Made by a program: the position numbers and the translations under genes | Source of the DNA: Bacteroidota bacterium | GTDB taxonomy: Bacteria; Bacteroidota; Bacteroidia; B-17B0; Aurantibacillaceae | Assembly: GCA_025963735.1 (NCBI GenBank) | Contig: JAOQAF010000087.1 | Span: forward strand, 1-38,396 | DNA length: 38,396 nt | Direction of reading: 5' to 3' | Shown here: positions 8,417 through 17,134 of the stretch, one piece after another | Layout: every line of letters begins with the position of its first letter | Position numbering within the stretch: the first letter of the stretch is position 1 | The notes under the pieces: generated by a model | Databases searched by the model: none | What the model was told of the DNA's origin: nothing | What the model saw: the letters and a program-made list of their open reading frames with translations, nothing else

Positions 8417-9784
8417 ATGAATAAAAGAGTTCACCTCATAGCAATCGGCGGAAGCGCCATGCACAACATGGCCCTGTCATTACATGAAAAAGGGTTTGAA
8501 GTTAGCGGAAGCGACGATGAGATTAATGAACCCAGCAAAAGCCGGCTGGCCTCGGCAGGAATCTTACCCGCGGAGGTGGGCTGGTTTCCTGAAAAAATTA
8601 CCAAAGACATTGACTCCATTATACTAGGCATGCACGCGAGGGCCGATAATCCCGAACTTATCCGTGCTAAAGAATTAGGGTTGAAAATTTATTCTTATCC
8701 CGAATATATTTACGAGGCCACCAAAGATAAAACCCGAATAGTTATTGGAGGAAGTCATGGTAAAACCACTATCACCGCCATGATATTACATGTAATGAAT
8801 TTTCATAACATAGAAACAGATTACCTGGTGGGAGCGCAACTCGAGGGTTTTAATACCATGGTTCGGTTAAGTAACAGCGCTAAATTTGCCGTTATAGAAG
8901 GGGATGAATACCTGGCCTCGCCTATCGACCGGAGACCCAAATTTCATTTATACAAACCTAATATTGCTGTTTTAAGTGGTATTGCCTGGGATCACATTAA
9001 TGTTTTTCCAACATTTGAAAATTATGTTGATCAGTTCAAAATATTTATCGACCTCATTGAACCCGGCGGAACGCTGATCTACTGCGCGGAAGATAAAGTG
9101 CTGGCAGAAACCTGTAAAAATGCCGCGGGCCATTCCATTCATAAGATCCCCTACTCTGTTCCCGGTCATCATATAGAAAATGGAATTACCACTTTAATTG
9201 ATGAAGGAATAACAATTCCTTTACTTGTTTTTGGGAAGCATAATTTAATGAACTTAACAGCTGCACGCCTGGCCTGCAATAAAATTGGAATAAGCAATGA
9301 ACAATTTTATGAAGCAATTCAATCTTTTAAAGGCGCGGCAAAAAGACTGGAACTTGTTTTTAAAAATGACAGATTTAGCTTTTATAAAGATTTTGCCCAC
9401 TCGCCTTCCAAGCTTAAAGCAACTACCAACGCGGTGAAGGAACAATTTACCGGCCGTCTTGTTATCGCCTGCATGGAACTTCACACGTTCAGCAGTCTTA
9501 CCGAAGAATTTCTAAACCAATACGAAGGTTCCATGGATCTTGCAGATGAGGCCATTGTTTATTTTAATCCGCATACCATTGCCCAAAAAAAATTAAAAGA
9601 AATAACAGCAGATCAGGTACACAAAGCTTTTAACCGAAGCGATCTGCTTGTATTTACCAAAAGCAGCGAAGTATGTAATTACCTGAAAGACATAAAATGG
9701 ACCAATAAAGTTTTATTAATGATGAGCAGCGGTAATTTTGATGGAATTGATTATAAAGAGTTGGCCGGGGAGTTGAAGATTTAA
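8417..9784 (+). CDS. mpl: UDP-N-acetylmuramate--tripeptide ligase, peptidoglycan recycling
   Basis: Mpl joins recycled L-Ala-gamma-D-Glu-meso-DAP tripeptide to UDP-MurNAc with ATP. It is a Mur-ligase paralogue of MurC. Seen are the N-terminal Rossmann block VHLIAIGGSAMHNMALSL, SGSDDEINEPS, the ATP-binding P-loop VIGGSHGKTTITAM (about residue 112), the central IEGDEYLASPIDRRPKF and LSGIAWDHINVFPTFENY blocks, FGKHNLMNLTAARLAC, and KRLELVF followed by YKDFAHSPSK. The last block marks Mpl rather than MurC. Family members begin close to the GGSAMHN motif, so the ATG at 8417 is preferred; ATG 8408 and the longer frame to 8345 are less likely. It is divergent from the endonuclease gene with a 118-bp shared spacer. 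Confidence 0.93.
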   Translation: MNKRVHLIAIGGSAMHNMALSLHEKGFEVSGSDDEINEPSKSRLASAGILPAEVGWFPEKITKDIDSIILGMHARADNPELIRAKELGLKIYSYPEYIYEATKDKTRIVIGGSHGKTTITAMILHVMNFHNIETDYLVGAQLEGFNTMVRLSNSAKFAVIEGDEYLASPIDRRPKFHLYKPNIAVLSGIAWDHINVFPTFENYVDQFKIFIDLIEPGGTLIYCAEDKVLAETCKNAAGHSIHKIPYSVPGHHIENGITTLIDEGITIPLLVFGKHNLMNLTAARLACNKIGISNEQFYEAIQSFKGAAKRLELVFKNDRFSFYKDFAHSPSKLKATTNAVKEQFTGRLVIACMELHTFSSLTEEFLNQYEGSMDLADEAIVYFNPHTIAQKKLKEITADQVHKAFNRSDLLVFTKSSEVCNYLKDIKWTNKVLLMMSSGNFDGIDYKELAGELKI

Positions 9785-9803
9785 GGTTATTTTATTGTAA
9801 CCC

Positions 9804-9982
9804 TTATGCTTTTTTAATAATTGTACAAACTCTTTGAAGTCGTTGGCTGGCATTGGTAAATTTCATTGTTTTTGTCGTAAAACTCGATTGCTTCCAGACG
9901 TTGTATGCCGGTTATAGATTTCCAGAACTCATAGTCCGTTTTCTTCACTGTGAAGTTTAACAAATTTAACTACTTTGTTCAT
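9804..9982 (-). pseudogene. Frameshifted remnant of a small antitoxin-like protein gene
   Basis: Read on the minus strand from the ATG at 9982, three frames give consecutive pieces: MNKVVKFVKLHSEE, then KKTDYEFWKSITGIQRLEAI, then TNASQRLQRVCTIIKKA and a stop at 9804. Two single-base-type frameshifts separate them. Joined, they resemble small Bacteroidota proteins of about 60-75 residues with an E/D-x-FW-x(4-6)-RLE core and an RLQRVY-I-K end, which I associate with nucleotidyltransferase or toxin-antitoxin-like loci. No partner gene is present. The family assignment is from memory and only moderately sure; the broken reading frame is plain. The rest of the 318-bp gap holds nothing I can recognise. 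Confidence 0.65.
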
Positions 9983-10102
9983 ATTCAAATAAATAAAATT
10001 CTGGTGTATTTTTATGTTTTTTAGGCTGGTAATAATATACTTCGCTTAGCTTAAGAAAATTTCCAGTGATTGCAATTAATTTATTACTTTTCAACCACCC
10101 AA

Positions 10103-11551
10103 ATGCTCTTTAGCTCTCCCATATTTCTATTTCTGTTTCTTCCATTTACATTGCTGGGATATTATATTTCACCGGCGAAAATTAAAAATTACTGGCTGCT
10201 TCTAAGTAGTCTCATTTTCTTTGCCTGGGGAGGTGTCAGTTTCACCACTATATTAATAGGTTCAATAATTATTAATTATGTGTTTGGACTATTAATTCAA
10301 AGAAATATTGAAAGCCGCGCAGGATATTGGTGGTTGGTTACCGGCGTAACATGTAATATTATTATTCTTGGAATATTTAAGTATGCCAATTTCTTTACTC
10401 ATAACATTAACCTGTTGCTTGAGTCCCTTTCAGAAAGTAATATATTTCAAACCGATATTGTTTTACCCGTAGGGATTTCATTTTATACTTTTCATTCATT
10501 ATCTTATTTAGTAGATATTTATCGCCGTAAAACTGTGGCGCAAAGAAACATTTTTAATCTTGCCTTATATATTAGTATGTTTTCGCAACTTGTGGCAGGC
10601 CCAATTATAAGGTATAGCGACGTATGGCAACAGCTCACGCAAAGAACTCATACTTTGTTAAAGTTCTCTTCTGGCGTGGAAAGGTTTCTTATTGGCCTTG
10701 CAAAAAAAGTGTTATTGGCTAATACCTTTGGCAGAATAGCAGATACTATTTTTGTTCAAGACCCTTCACAACTTAGTGCGCTTAATTCCTGGCTTGGCAT
10801 TATCTGTTATACACTACAAATCTATTGCGATTTTGCGGGATACTCAGACATGGCTATCGGGCTTGGGAGAATGTTTGGTTTTGAATTTATGGAAAACTTC
10901 AACTTTCCTTATCTCGCTAAATCTGTTAAAGAATTTTGGAGAAGATGGCATATTTCACTGTCTACCTTTTTTAGAGATTATGTCTATATTCCGCTTGGTG
11001 GAAACCGTGTAAAAAAAAGCAGGCAGTATTTTAATCTGATTATGGTTTTCTTATTAACCGGATTTTGGCATGGGGCAAGTTGGAGCTTTGTGGTGTGGGG
11101 CTTATTCCACGGCTTCTTTTTACTTTTAGAACGATTGTTTCTTGACAAAATACTTGAAAGGTCATGGAAACCGCTTGCAAATCTTTACACGCTTTTTGTA
11201 GTAATTTTCGCATGGGTTTTATTCAGAGCCGATACACTTGCCTACGCACTCAATTATTGGAAAGCAATGTTTGATTTTAAAGTTGGCGAACAGCAATTAA
11301 GTCAGTTTTTAAATTTAATGAATAAAGAACTTTACACGGCTTTTGTATTTGCCGTACTCGGCTCCTTTGGATTCTTTAATTTTCTTGGAACGTATATTAA
11401 TCGTATTTTATATAAGGATAACAAGGTCGCTGCGGTATTTGCCACTTCTTACCATCTTGGCTCTATGGTAGTTTACGCAACCATTTTGATTCTTTGCTCT
11501 TTGTATTTAATTGCTAATACTTATAACCCCTTTATCTATTATAAATTTTAA
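10103..11551 (+). CDS. MBOAT-family O-acyltransferase (AlgI/DltB-like)
   Basis: This polytopic inner-membrane protein of 482 residues probably moves acetyl groups across the membrane for O-acetylation of an exported polysaccharide. Family blocks are LFSSPIFLFLFLPFTLLGYY at the start, PVGISFYTFHSLSYLVDIYRR, the FWRRWHISLSTFFRDYVYIP block followed by LGGNR, and FLLTGFWHGASWSFVVWGLFHG with the conserved histidine (about residue 325). About ten hydrophobic segments are evident. The longer frame begins at a TTG (10070) and adds eleven polar residues; the ATG at 10103 matches the usual start of this family. It is followed after 2 bp by an AlgJ/AlgX-like gene, so the two are co-transcribed and likely form one acetylation system. 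The acceptor polymer is not known. Confidence 0.93.
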   Translation: MLFSSPIFLFLFLPFTLLGYYISPAKIKNYWLLLSSLIFFAWGGVSFTTILIGSIIINYVFGLLIQRNIESRAGYWWLVTGVTCNIIILGIFKYANFFTHNINLLLESLSESNIFQTDIVLPVGISFYTFHSLSYLVDIYRRKTVAQRNIFNLALYISMFSQLVAGPIIRYSDVWQQLTQRTHTLLKFSSGVERFLIGLAKKVLLANTFGRIADTIFVQDPSQLSALNSWLGIICYTLQIYCDFAGYSDMAIGLGRMFGFEFMENFNFPYLAKSVKEFWRRWHISLSTFFRDYVYIPLGGNRVKKSRQYFNLIMVFLLTGFWHGASWSFVVWGLFHGFFLLLERLFLDKILERSWKPLANLYTLFVVIFAWVLFRADTLAYALNYWKAMFDFKVGEQQLSQFLNLMNKELYTAFVFAVLGSFGFFNFLGTYINRILYKDNKVAAVFATSYHLGSMVVYATILILCSLYLIANTYNPFIYYKF

Positions 11552-11553
11552 AG

Positions 11554-12705
11554 ATGAAGTTTCAGAAGTTACGCATAACACTTATACCTTTAGTATTTCT
11601 ACTGATCATTTCCTTTCCATTTGTGAATGACAGGCTTCATGTCATTCTTGATATTAAGAGTTTCGAAAACCGGAGGTTGGCCGCGCAACCCCATTTAGAC
11701 CTCAAAAACCTTGATCCTTTTCCATCGGCTTACGAAAAATTTTACAACGATACTTTTTCACTGCGCTCAAGGATGGTAAGAGCCTACAGCATTTATAATT
11801 TAAGTGTATTTAAAAAATCTCCTTGTCCGGATATTGTTATAATTGGTAATGATGGCTGGTTGTTTTTACAAGGTCCCGAATTTGACACCTACACTGGTAA
11901 AAATCCCCTTACACAAAAGGAATTGAATGACTTTAAAAAAGAATTGGAATACCGTCAAAATTATCTTGCAAAAAGAAATTGTAAATTTTATTTCCTAATC
12001 GCACCTGCTAAACCAAACATCTACCCTGAAAAAGTTCCGTTCGAAAATTTAAAAATGAGAGAACTAAGCATGGGAGAAGAACTTTTGGCCTTTCTTGAAA
12101 AGAACAGTTCTGTTCCCATTGTTAACCTATATTCGAATTTAAAAGAAAAAAAGAAAGAGTATAGAACGTACTATGCCTTAGATAATCATTGGTCCAGAAT
12201 GGGTGCATTTTTTAGCATGAAACAATTCCTTTCACAGGTAAATAAAGAATTGCCGCAAGTAACTCCTCTATCATTAGATGAGTATAAAATAACCGAAAGA
12301 GATTCAACTACCGGTAATACCGTTAGAATACTTGGTGATTTAAACTATTATCACGACGTGAATTATGTACTTACCGGAAAGAAAAAACCCTTAGCAGTAG
12401 ATGGTAAGAAAACCGAATACGTTCCTGTTAAAGATTTTCCATACCCATGGGGCTACGAGGAAGTAAAAGAAATTCCGGGTTCAACAAAACCAAAAATCCT
12501 TATCATTTCCGATTCCTTTGGAGAATATATTTTTTCTCTATTAGCTGAGAGCTTCAGTAAAACGGTAAAAATATGGGATAACTGGGAATATAAATTGAAT
12601 GAACCGATTGTGGAAAATGAAAAACCCGATGTTTGTTTATTGGTTATCCACGAAAAAAATTTAAGAGCAATTTTAAAAAATGGTTCAAGCTTTAAGAGTC
12701 AGTAA
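11554..12705 (+). CDS. AlgJ/AlgX-like SGNH-type O-acetyltransferase
   Basis: This 383-residue protein carries one N-terminal membrane anchor or signal (ITLIPLVFLLIISFPFV) and a periplasmic SGNH-like domain. Visible are FENRRLAAQPHLDL and FYNDTFSLRSRMVRAYS (typical of AlgJ/X relatives), GNDGWLFLQG, YFLIAPAKPNIYPEKVP, the DNHWS motif (the Asp-His pair of the catalytic triad, about residue 213) and ILIISDSFGEYIFSLLAESF with the nucleophile serine (about 320). It starts 2 bp after the MBOAT gene. The likely job is final transfer of acetyl from the MBOAT partner to an exopolysaccharide. Whether it serves the capsule operon at 30-38 kb is an open inference. Confidence 0.87.
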   Translation: MKFQKLRITLIPLVFLLIISFPFVNDRLHVILDIKSFENRRLAAQPHLDLKNLDPFPSAYEKFYNDTFSLRSRMVRAYSIYNLSVFKKSPCPDIVIIGNDGWLFLQGPEFDTYTGKNPLTQKELNDFKKELEYRQNYLAKRNCKFYFLIAPAKPNIYPEKVPFENLKMRELSMGEELLAFLEKNSSVPIVNLYSNLKEKKKEYRTYYALDNHWSRMGAFFSMKQFLSQVNKELPQVTPLSLDEYKITERDSTTGNTVRILGDLNYYHDVNYVLTGKKKPLAVDGKKTEYVPVKDFPYPWGYEEVKEIPGSTKPKILIISDSFGEYIFSLLAESFSKTVKIWDNWEYKLNEPIVENEKPDVCLLVIHEKNLRAILKNGSSFKSQ

Positions 12706-12762
12706 GTCATACCAGCCTGCCAATTTTCTAATCATTTCCTCCTCATTCCAGCCCAAAAACAC

Positions 12763-12770
12763 TAATTTTG
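12763..12770 (+). promoter_or_regulatory. -7 promoter box (TAATTTTG) 6 nt before a GTG start
   Basis: TAATTTTG fits TAnnTTTG. With 6 nt to the GTG at 12777 it has the same geometry as the boxes at 1781 and 8305. Confidence 0.45.
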
Positions 12771-12776
12771 TAATGC

Positions 12777-15218
12777 GTGAAAAAATTCCTTTGCATCATT
12801 TTTGTTTTAGCTTTCAGCTCATTCCTTGGGCAAAATTTTTCCATTAGCGGAACAATTAAAGACGCAAAAAATGGCGAAACGGTTGTTGGCGCTACCATTC
12901 TTCTTAAAGAAATTAATAAAGCCGCTTCTACCAATCAGTATGGTTTCTTTTCCTTATCGGCCCCCAAAGGAAAATACACGCTTATTGCAGCCTACCTGGG
13001 TTATGCTACCATTACCCAGGAAATTATCCTTGACAAAAACACCTCTTTAAACATTTCATTTTCCAGCGCCGAAAATAATTTACAGGAAGTGGAAGTAACC
13101 ACCAAAGCTGGAAATGAAAATGTAAAGAATGCTCAAATGGGTTCTGTTAACCTCGATATGACCGAAATAAAAAAAATTCCGGCCTTCATGGGCGAAGTGG
13201 ATATTTTAAAAACTATTCAGCTTTTACCGGGCGTTAAAAATGCAGGTGATGGTAATACCGGGTTTTATGTACGCGGCGGTGGTCCCGATCAGAATTTAAT
13301 TTTGTTGGATGAAGCGCCTATTTACAACGCTTCTCATTTAATGGGTTTCTTTTCTGTTTTTAACGGCGACGCTATTAAAAATGTAAATCTTATTAAAGGT
13401 GGAATGCCCGCGCAATACGGCGGGAGACTTTCATCAGTGCTCGACATTACCATGAAAGACGGTAACAACCGGAATTTTCAGGTAGATGGCGGCATTGGGG
13501 TCATCGCTTCACGCATAACAATTCAAGGGCCAATTGTAAAAAGCAAAAGCTCCTTTATAGTAAGTGCAAGAAGAACGTATATAGATGTTCTGGCAAAACC
13601 ATGGATCCGGAAGTCAGATTTTAAAGGCACCTCCTATTTCTTTTATGACTTAAATGCCAAGTTCAATTACATCATTAATGATAAGAACCGTATTTACCTG
13701 AGCGGATATTATGGTCGCGATAAATTCTTGTTTAAAAGCGAAGAAGATAATTTCAGTACCAAAATCCCCTGGGGCAATGCCTCGGCGTGTTTGAGGTGGA
13801 ACCACATATTTAATTCAAAATTATTTTCAAATGCCGCCCTGGTATTTACCAATTATGATTTTAGTTTTATTGCTCAGCAGCAGGATTTTGAAGCCACTAT
13901 TAAATCAGGCATAACCGATTACACGGCCAAATACGACCTTAACTATTTTCCAAATTCAAGGCATAATATAAAGGCCGGTATCAATTACATTTATCATGTG
14001 TTTGTACCCACCAGTGCCAGCGCTAAACAGGGAAGCACGGTTTTTGACCTGGGTAAAAAAATATCGCTGTACGCCCATGATGCCGCAGTGTATGTAAGTG
14101 ACGATTGGGAGGTTACTTCCAAGTTCAAAATTAATGCGGGACTGCGCTTTGGAAACTTCACGCAAATCGGTCCGTTTAACCGTTACAAAAAAGATTTCAC
14201 CGGCAAAATTGTGGATACAGTTACTTACCGCGCCAATGAAGTGGTGGCCAATTATAACGGTCTTGAACCAAGGCTTTCTGCAAGGTACTCCCTGAACCCA
14301 AGTTCTTCCATTAAAGCATCTTATTCGCGAAACTTTCAATACATACACCTGGCAACAATTTCTTCGGTTAGTTTGCCAACCGACGTTTGGATGCCCTGCA
14401 CAGAATTAATCAAGCCGCAGGAATCTAACCAATACGCACTTGGTTACTTTAAAAATTTCAAAGAAAACATGTTTGAAACAAGTGTGGAGGTGTATTATAA
14501 AACCATGAGTAACCAAATTGAATATAAAGAAGGAGCTCAGCCTTCAGACAACGTGTATGATAATCCGGATAATGCTTTTACTTTCGGAAAAGGGTGGGCT
14601 TACGGCGCGGAGTTTTTTCTTAAAAAAAGAATGGGCAAATTCAGTGGTTGGATAGGCTATACTTTATCGTGGACCTGGCGACAATTTGCTGAAATTAATT
14701 ACGGTCAAAAGTTTCTTGCAAAATACGATCGCCGGCACGATGCTTCATTGGTGCTAACGTATGACGCCAATAAAAAATGGAATTATGGTTTGGTGTGGGT
14801 TTACGGAACGGGCAACCGCGGCACACTTCCGAACGGTTTCTTTCTGTATGAAGGAAGTTTAAGCAATGATTATGGTTTAAGAAATTCAAATCAGTTTGCG
14901 GCCTATCACCGCATTGATGTGAATATTACCTTTACACCAGACCGTACCAAAAAACTTGAAAAAAGAAGACAGGCCATGATTGAAGAATATGAACAACAAG
15001 GCAATGACACTGCCAGTATTAAGCTGACAATGAAGTGGTTAAAAAATTTCAGCAACAGTTTTACTTTAAGTGTTTTTAATGTTTATAACCGTTATAACCC
15101 TTATTTTATTTACCTAACCCGTAAGGGCGATTTTACAAACGGAACCTTGCAGGTGGGTGCAAAGCAGGTATCTTTGTTTCCAATTCTGCCAAGTTTAACG
15201 TGGAATTTTAAATTTTAA
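12777..15218 (+). CDS. TonB-dependent receptor with carboxypeptidase-like N-terminal domain
   Basis: This outer-membrane importer has 813 residues. A signal peptide (KKFLCIIFVLAFSSFLGQ) leads into a carboxypeptidase-regulatory-like domain (about 22-110; FSISGTIKDAKNGETVVGAT, YGFFSLSAPKGKYTL, YLGYAT). Next is a plug domain (about 120-230; ILKTIQLLPGVKNAGDGNTG, FYVRGGGPDQNLILLDEAPI, NVNLIKGGMPAQYGGRLSS). A 22-strand-type barrel ends in the aromatic residues LTWNFKF. The start codon is GTG at 12777; an ATG 4 bases earlier is out of frame. Its stop overlaps the ATG of a DUF4249 lipoprotein by one base, the usual receptor/DUF4249 pairing in Bacteroidota. The substrate is unknown. Confidence 0.93.
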   Translation: MKKFLCIIFVLAFSSFLGQNFSISGTIKDAKNGETVVGATILLKEINKAASTNQYGFFSLSAPKGKYTLIAAYLGYATITQEIILDKNTSLNISFSSAENNLQEVEVTTKAGNENVKNAQMGSVNLDMTEIKKIPAFMGEVDILKTIQLLPGVKNAGDGNTGFYVRGGGPDQNLILLDEAPIYNASHLMGFFSVFNGDAIKNVNLIKGGMPAQYGGRLSSVLDITMKDGNNRNFQVDGGIGVIASRITIQGPIVKSKSSFIVSARRTYIDVLAKPWIRKSDFKGTSYFFYDLNAKFNYIINDKNRIYLSGYYGRDKFLFKSEEDNFSTKIPWGNASACLRWNHIFNSKLFSNAALVFTNYDFSFIAQQQDFEATIKSGITDYTAKYDLNYFPNSRHNIKAGINYIYHVFVPTSASAKQGSTVFDLGKKISLYAHDAAVYVSDDWEVTSKFKINAGLRFGNFTQIGPFNRYKKDFTGKIVDTVTYRANEVVANYNGLEPRLSARYSLNPSSSIKASYSRNFQYIHLATISSVSLPTDVWMPCTELIKPQESNQYALGYFKNFKENMFETSVEVYYKTMSNQIEYKEGAQPSDNVYDNPDNAFTFGKGWAYGAEFFLKKRMGKFSGWIGYTLSWTWRQFAEINYGQKFLAKYDRRHDASLVLTYDANKKWNYGLVWVYGTGNRGTLPNGFFLYEGSLSNDYGLRNSNQFAAYHRIDVNITFTPDRTKKLEKRRQAMIEEYEQQGNDTASIKLTMKWLKNFSNSFTLSVFNVYNRYNPYFIYLTRKGDFTNGTLQVGAKQVSLFPILPSLTWNFKF

Positions 15219-16075
15219 TGAAGAAATTATCTTACATACTTTTTATTATTCTGTTTTTCAGCTGCAGAAAAAACGTAAAGTTAAAACTACCCGAATACAC
15301 TCAAAAAGTGGTGGTAGAAGCCTCGATTGAAACTAACGGTCCGGCCATTGTTTTTCTTTCTTATTCTGTGCCTTACTTTGGCAACTTCGATTTTTCAACT
15401 CCCGAAAAAGCATTTATTAAAGGGGCCCTGGTTACCATTTCAGATGGTACTACAACAGATACTCTCAAAGAACTGGATCCTTCTCAGGGATATTTATACG
15501 TTGGCTTTAAATTAACAGGACAACAGGGTAAAACATACCAATTAAATGTTTTAGTGAACGGAAAAAATTACACTGCCTCTTCCACCATTTTAACACCGGC
15601 CAAACTTGATACACTTTACTTTAAAGGTGAGCAGGACAGCCTTGGTTTTATGTGGCAACGCTTTGCTGAACCTCCAGGTCAGGGCGACTGTTACCGCTGG
15701 TTTGCCAAGCGCTTAACCAAAGATCAGTTTTACGCGGCGCCTTTCGGATCTGCTTTCGACGATAAATTTATTGATGGAAAGACCTTTGATTTTTCTTATG
15801 ACCGCGGTCCGCAGCCTAACCAAATTCAGCAATACAGAGATGATCCGGAACAAGGCTTCTTTAAAAGAGGCGATACGGTAGTGGTAAAGTTTTGTAAAAT
15901 TGGAAAGAAAGAATATACCTTCTGGAATACCTATTATCAGAATAAGTCCAGTAACAGCAATCCTTTCAGCGCGCCATCAAATGTAAAAGGAACCTTTGAT
16001 GACGACCGCGATGTGTTTGGCGCCTTTGTAGCTTACGCTCCTTCCTTTGACACGATCATTATTCCAAAAAATTAA
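15218..16075 (+). CDS. DUF4249-family outer-membrane lipoprotein
   Basis: This protein of 285 residues has a lipoprotein signal (MKKLSYILFIILFFSCRKN, acylated Cys about residue 16). The body, with VVVEASIETNGPAIVFLSYS, KGALVTISDGTTTDTL and the C-terminal DDDRDVFGAFVAYAPSFDTI, fits DUF4249, a family almost always encoded next to TonB receptors. Its start overlaps the receptor stop by one base (TAATG), so translation is probably coupled. By position it may act as an accessory or lid protein of the receptor, but no biochemical role is established for the family. Confidence 0.88.
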   Translation: MKKLSYILFIILFFSCRKNVKLKLPEYTQKVVVEASIETNGPAIVFLSYSVPYFGNFDFSTPEKAFIKGALVTISDGTTTDTLKELDPSQGYLYVGFKLTGQQGKTYQLNVLVNGKNYTASSTILTPAKLDTLYFKGEQDSLGFMWQRFAEPPGQGDCYRWFAKRLTKDQFYAAPFGSAFDDKFIDGKTFDFSYDRGPQPNQIQQYRDDPEQGFFKRGDTVVVKFCKIGKKEYTFWNTYYQNKSSNSNPFSAPSNVKGTFDDDRDVFGAFVAYAPSFDTIIIPKN

Positions 16076-16079
16076 TTTT

Positions 16080-16508
16080 ATGGCTCTTACTCTAATAGAA
16101 TACTACATTCAGAATAATTTTTACGGAAAACTCCTTGGGATGGATTTTGAAATTATTGAAGAAGGTGTGGTGGAGTATCGCATGACTATCGGTCAGAAAC
16201 ATCTGGCCACGCCTTATGCGGCCCACGGCGGAGTAGTATCTTCATTGGTGGATAGCGCTTTGGGTGTTGCGGGATTAAGCGCGGTTTATAAAGAAAACAA
16301 AGTGGTAAGTACCGTTGAATATAAATTAAATTTTTTATCGCCGGCATTACCGGATGACAAGCTGGTAGCTAGAGCAAAGGTTGAACACAAAGGCAAAAGG
16401 TTACTGATTATCAGTTGTGATGTGTTTTGTATTAACAGAGAAAACAAACTGATAGCGAAAGCACTTGGTACTTTTAACGCATACGACGCTGCAAAGGCAG
16501 GGTATTAA
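16080..16508 (+). CDS. PaaI-family hotdog thioesterase
   Basis: The 142-residue single hotdog domain probably hydrolyses an acyl-CoA in the cytoplasm. The conserved block ATPYAAHGGVVSSLVDSALG contains the HGG turn and active-site Asp (about residues 52-64). VVSTVEYKLNFLSPAL and LIAKALGTFNAY complete the fold. It begins 4 bp after the DUF4249 gene, so it is likely in the receptor operon, though the functional link is unclear. A longer frame from a TTG at 16047 would overlap the previous gene and is rejected. The 3' end overlaps the convergent response-regulator gene by 4 bp. Confidence 0.88.
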   Translation: MALTLIEYYIQNNFYGKLLGMDFEIIEEGVVEYRMTIGQKHLATPYAAHGGVVSSLVDSALGVAGLSAVYKENKVVSTVEYKLNFLSPALPDDKLVARAKVEHKGKRLLIISCDVFCINRENKLIAKALGTFNAYDAAKAGY

Positions 16509-16930
16509 CTTATAGCGATACGGTCAATATAATCTCTTTTTAACCGTTGCATAATTTCGTCATAAACATTGGAAGCAGAAGGTTTACTCAGGTAGTTATC
16601 AGCCCCGAACTGCATGCAGTGCGCTTTTTCACCGGCATTGGTGCTGGTACTAAAAATGATTACAGGAATTTGGCTCGTAATAGTGTTTTTACGCAGAAGT
16701 TTTAATGTTTCCTTACCATTTAAAATGGGCATATTAAGGTCCATCAAAATAAAGTTGGGCAGATCCTTATGATATTCAGTGAGACTATCTAACAACTGCC
16801 GGCCGTGGATAAAGCACTTTACCATACAGTTTGGGATATTATTTAAAATAGCAGCCTTTATAAAAAAAAGGTCATCCTCATCGTCATCTACTACAAATAT
16901 GACCGGTTGTTTATTAAAATCGTTTTCCAA
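16505..16930 (-). CDS. Single-domain response regulator (Rcp1/CheY-like)
   Basis: The 141 residues are one receiver domain: acidic cluster in FVVDDDEDDLFF, phospho-acceptor Asp in FILMDLNMPILNGKETL (about residue 62), FSTST and the conserved Lys in NYLSKPSASN (about 114). No output domain exists, so it should act by phosphotransfer or protein contact. No kinase gene is nearby. No ATG fits the frame. The best start is TTG at 16930; an in-frame stop lies about 20 bases further upstream. It resembles the second stand-alone receiver at 20877-21290. Confidence 0.9.
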   Translation of the reverse strand: MENDFNKQPVIFVVDDDEDDLFFIKAAILNNIPNCMVKCFIHGRQLLDSLTEYHKDLPNFILMDLNMPILNGKETLKLLRKNTITSQIPVIIFSTSTNAGEKAHCMQFGADNYLSKPSASNVYDEIMQRLKRDYIDRIAIS

Positions 16931-17134
16931 ATGGAGATTCTTTGCCTGAATTTATATGCTTGGTGCTAAATTCAATGTTAGTCTTCTAAGTTAATATAAT
17001 TTATCGAACTAATTGTTAATTAAGGGAAAGGTGTAATAACTTTAAACTAAAACATCAGGTATAACCCTTAGAGATTGGGACTAAACGCATTCAGAATATA
17101 CTGGTCATAGAGGCAAAAAATATTTTCACCTTTG

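Noticed and set aside
10070-10102. N-terminal extension of the MBOAT gene from a TTG codon
   Set aside because: It adds residues before the conserved start of the family, and a normal ATG follows at 10103.
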